NCBI RefSeq assembly: GCF_963662255.1
Contig: NC_085046.1
Location: forward strand, 51,103,797 to 51,167,796
Direction: 5' to 3'
DNA length: 64,000 nt
Origin: Cinclus cinclus
Taxonomy: Eukaryota; Chordata; Aves; Passeriformes; Cinclidae
Below, in pieces: positions 61,535 through 64,000 of this stretch. The notes under the pieces are model-generated. The model did no database searches. It worked only from the letters and a program-made list of their open reading frames with translations, and was not told the origin of the DNA. Within the stretch, counting starts at the first letter, position 1. The number at the start of each line of letters is the position of its first letter. The position numbers and the translations under genes are program-made.

Positions 61535-64000
61535 ATACTCAAGTACCAACAACAGTGCTGAATTTGTTTCCACTAGTTTGATGAAGGTACTATTTGTACA
61601 CTAGAGAAGTGAACTTTTTAAAACTATATAAATCGTAGAACCTATATAAAAGCTTAGACAGGCAGTAACCCCTGACAAAATATTTGGCACACTTATTCTT
61701 TGCATGTTGTAATAAATCCAGTTCAGGAGTTGCAAATACATATTTTCCCAAATCAGCTGTTTATGCCAAGGCTGGCATGATCAGCCCACAAGTGAAATAA
61801 CTATGGGCTTCTGTGTCTTGAAGAGGCTACTCACCCAGGACCCAAGAGACAAGGAGAATCAACAGGATAGGGAAGAATATGAAGGAATTAAAAGAGGATG
61901 ATTAAATAAGACAAGGTGAGGAACAGAAAAGACAACAGGGTGTGTGTCAGACTGAGGAGTCAAAAAAAAAAGAAAAAAATCCAGGGAGGTGAAAAGAGTG
62001 GAAGTGTTATCAGAACTGGGGAGTAAACAATCAGTGGTGGTAGACTGGGTGTGAGAGTATTTTTGCATTCAGGCTGGGTAGTGGTTTGGTCCCTAGGAGC
62101 TAATAGGAAATGAATGTCTGTCCCAGAGGAATTTTCCAGATATTTATTTTTCTTCCTGTGTTGGGACAATAATTCAAACCCAACCTTTGAGTGTCATGAA
62201 AAGCTTTGTTTTGAACATACTAGTGAATCAGGTTGAAGTCAGATATTTGTACCAATGGAAGTGTGATGATAACCTGTGGTGAGCTGCATTGCTGCGGTCT
62301 CATTTGAACTGCAGCTGGGACATGCTCTCTCCCCTGTCTGATATGTCTGCACAGCACCTTGAAAGAGGAGCCCAGTGCATCTGAGGAAATGTGGTCTGGG
62401 CTCCTGTGTCTATAGTGGGAACCATAAAAATGCAGTTCAGCTCATCTTAATGAAATGTAGGAAGCTGCATACATACCTTGAAAATACACAGCTTTATAGC
62501 TGGGCATGCTGGATTTACTGGTTTGTGTTTGGAAATTTGCAGACATGCTTTATCTGAATTTGCCTTTGCACTCAAGCATAGATTTTTGTTTTTGCTGTTG
62601 TACTCATTCTTCCCTATTAGTGTTATTTATCTTTTTTATTTCTATGTACCTTCACATCCTTCCACTTCTTGTGCTGAGTCTAATTTGTACTTTCTCTCTC
62701 ATGTTTGCCTTCATAATCCTTTTTTTTTCTGAATTCCAGTGTCCTCCTTCACAACCTGTTTTTGTCTCAGCACAGTCCATCTCTGGTTTATTTCCCTCCC
62801 ATATGTGTGCTAAGGCATTCCAATGCAGAATGCTTTATTCAAGAAAAATAGTAAAAATTGGGGACTCTATTTGGTGCGCTGTGAGTTCACATACTAATTT
62901 ACAATAAATTTATGGCACAGTAAGTTAGCCTTAGGCTCCTAAACATCCTGATATTTTTCACAATGTTATGCATAGTGCTTTCCAGTTTACAGACTTACAG
63001 TTTAAAAAATGCACATGTAGTAAAATGTACTTTTAGTTTAGGAGTATTCAGATTTTTAAGCTTGGTGAAATTAGAGTGTTTCTCTCTTTTTTTTTCTAAT
63101 AATTTTTTAAAATATTTTTTTTCAATAAAAATGCTTGATTGTCTTGAAGATCAATGCAAACATGCATGTTGAAAGTTTCCATCCTTTCATGAAATTACTT
63201 GTAATTCTGAGCACCAGCTAGAGTTCTTCAACTTGCTGAAAATGTGTGATGCAGGACTGCAAGATGCTTAAATCTACAGGAGACAAATTTCTCCTTAAAA
63301 AAAAAAGGGGGGGGGGGGTATGGAATGATACTCAGATGCACACCTTCCCACTTGCAATGTAATGTTCTCTGCTCACTACAGAAATCTGCATTAAGGTAGA
63401 TTTCACGAAACAGCCTTCTTTCACCTCTGCCTGTGGGACAGAACTTCTGTGGCAAACTGAGTCCCAAAACTAGAGTTAGTCTTTGTACATCAAAACTAAG
63501 GTCAGTGTCTAAAACTGAGATTAGTGACTCATTTCAGACCTTCAGTTCTGTAGGGTAGAAAGTTATTAGGTAACACTTCATCTCTTGCAAAGGGCATCAT
63601 CAAAAGCAGAAATAGGGCCCTACACGTTTATCCTTAACATAAACTGGTCCTTCTTCTTGCCTTCTTCCCTGTTTTGGTTCCCTCATGCTGCTCCCATCTA
63701 AACATATATCCTTGTCTCCTTGATCTTCTTTGTAGTAGGTAGTTGCAGTCATCATAAAGTATGCAGTCCCTGGTCTATTACTGCCTTTAAACCCTTAATA
63801 ATTGCAAGTATTCAGATTAATTCATACTCTATTGCTCTATTTGTTTGCCTTTATAAAGGTTTTTTGCCAGTATGCAATTGTGCTGGGCAAACATGTTCCT
63901 CCTGGATTTTTAACATGGTTAATCATGGTTGGAAAATTATAATTTCAGTGACACTTTAAGAAGTTTAAACCTCAGTAAACTCAATACCAGTGATGATATT
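61535..64000. other. Non-coding stretch, no gene seen
   Basis: Unassigned to the end of the window. The longest plus-strand frame, 62506-62907 (133 codons), is hydrophobic and Cys/Phe-rich through T-rich DNA, with no domain. An A10G12 run at 63297-63318 is listed separately. Confidence 0.5.
63297..63318. repeat. A10G12 homopolymer pair
   Basis: Ten A residues are followed by twelve G residues. It is a purine-only, slippage-prone run whose length may be uncertain in an assembly. Confidence 0.92.

Overview
The window looks like bird nuclear DNA, most likely from a songbird (passerine). Six pieces carry the 3' end of CR1 LINEs, which dominate bird genomes, several ending in the ATTCTATG-type terminal repeat. 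One short element joins a decayed tRNA-Ile to a CR1 tail, as in the zebra finch family TguSINE1. Five pieces resemble long terminal repeats of avian endogenous retroviruses, mostly ERVL-like. The base composition is AT-rich, CpG is scarce outside two small islands, and there are many homopolymers and microsatellites. Family names come from recalled consensus patterns, not from a database search.

I recognise no protein-coding gene, rRNA, functional tRNA, CRISPR array or prokaryotic feature. The open reading frames are short and lack recognisable domains. Many lie in repeats (poly-T read as poly-Lys, ATTTTT read as Phe-Tyr, GC-rich LTR DNA open in all frames) or are of chance length. The window therefore reads as intergenic or deep intronic DNA. 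Short exons of a large gene cannot be excluded by eye.

Layout: 1-6.95 kb is unassigned; 6.95-8.0 kb holds an old CR1 end, small tandem duplications and the tRNA-Ile/CR1 SINE; 8.9-9.04 kb is an A-rich tract; 9.69-10.32 kb is a plus-strand LTR; 13.7 kb has a 42-T run; 18.5-19.06 kb is the best CR1 copy; 19.3-23.0 kb has TATG, AT and ATTTTT microsatellites and a 21-bp minisatellite; 23.2 and 28.8 kb are CR1 tails; 39.6-40.3 kb is a minus-strand LTR sharing its 3' part with the LTR at 10 kb; 44.6-45.1 kb and 52.8-53.2 kb are two copies of the classic avian ERVL-type LTR; 49.0 kb has a perfect 37-bp tandem duplication; 49.8-51.1 kb is a probable LTR joined to a CpG island; 53.6-54.07 kb has a CCAAT/CCAAT/TATA promoter-like block pointing to the minus strand; 56.2-57.7 kb holds two CR1 copies in opposite orientation; 61.5 kb has a GT repeat.

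The spots most worth checking are the CpG-rich promoter-like block near 53.85 kb, the CpG island at 50.6-51.1 kb, the chimeric SINE at 7.9 kb, and the inverted LTR pair at 10 and 40 kb. I found no evidence for a new biological system, and most of the window is ordinary avian non-coding DNA.
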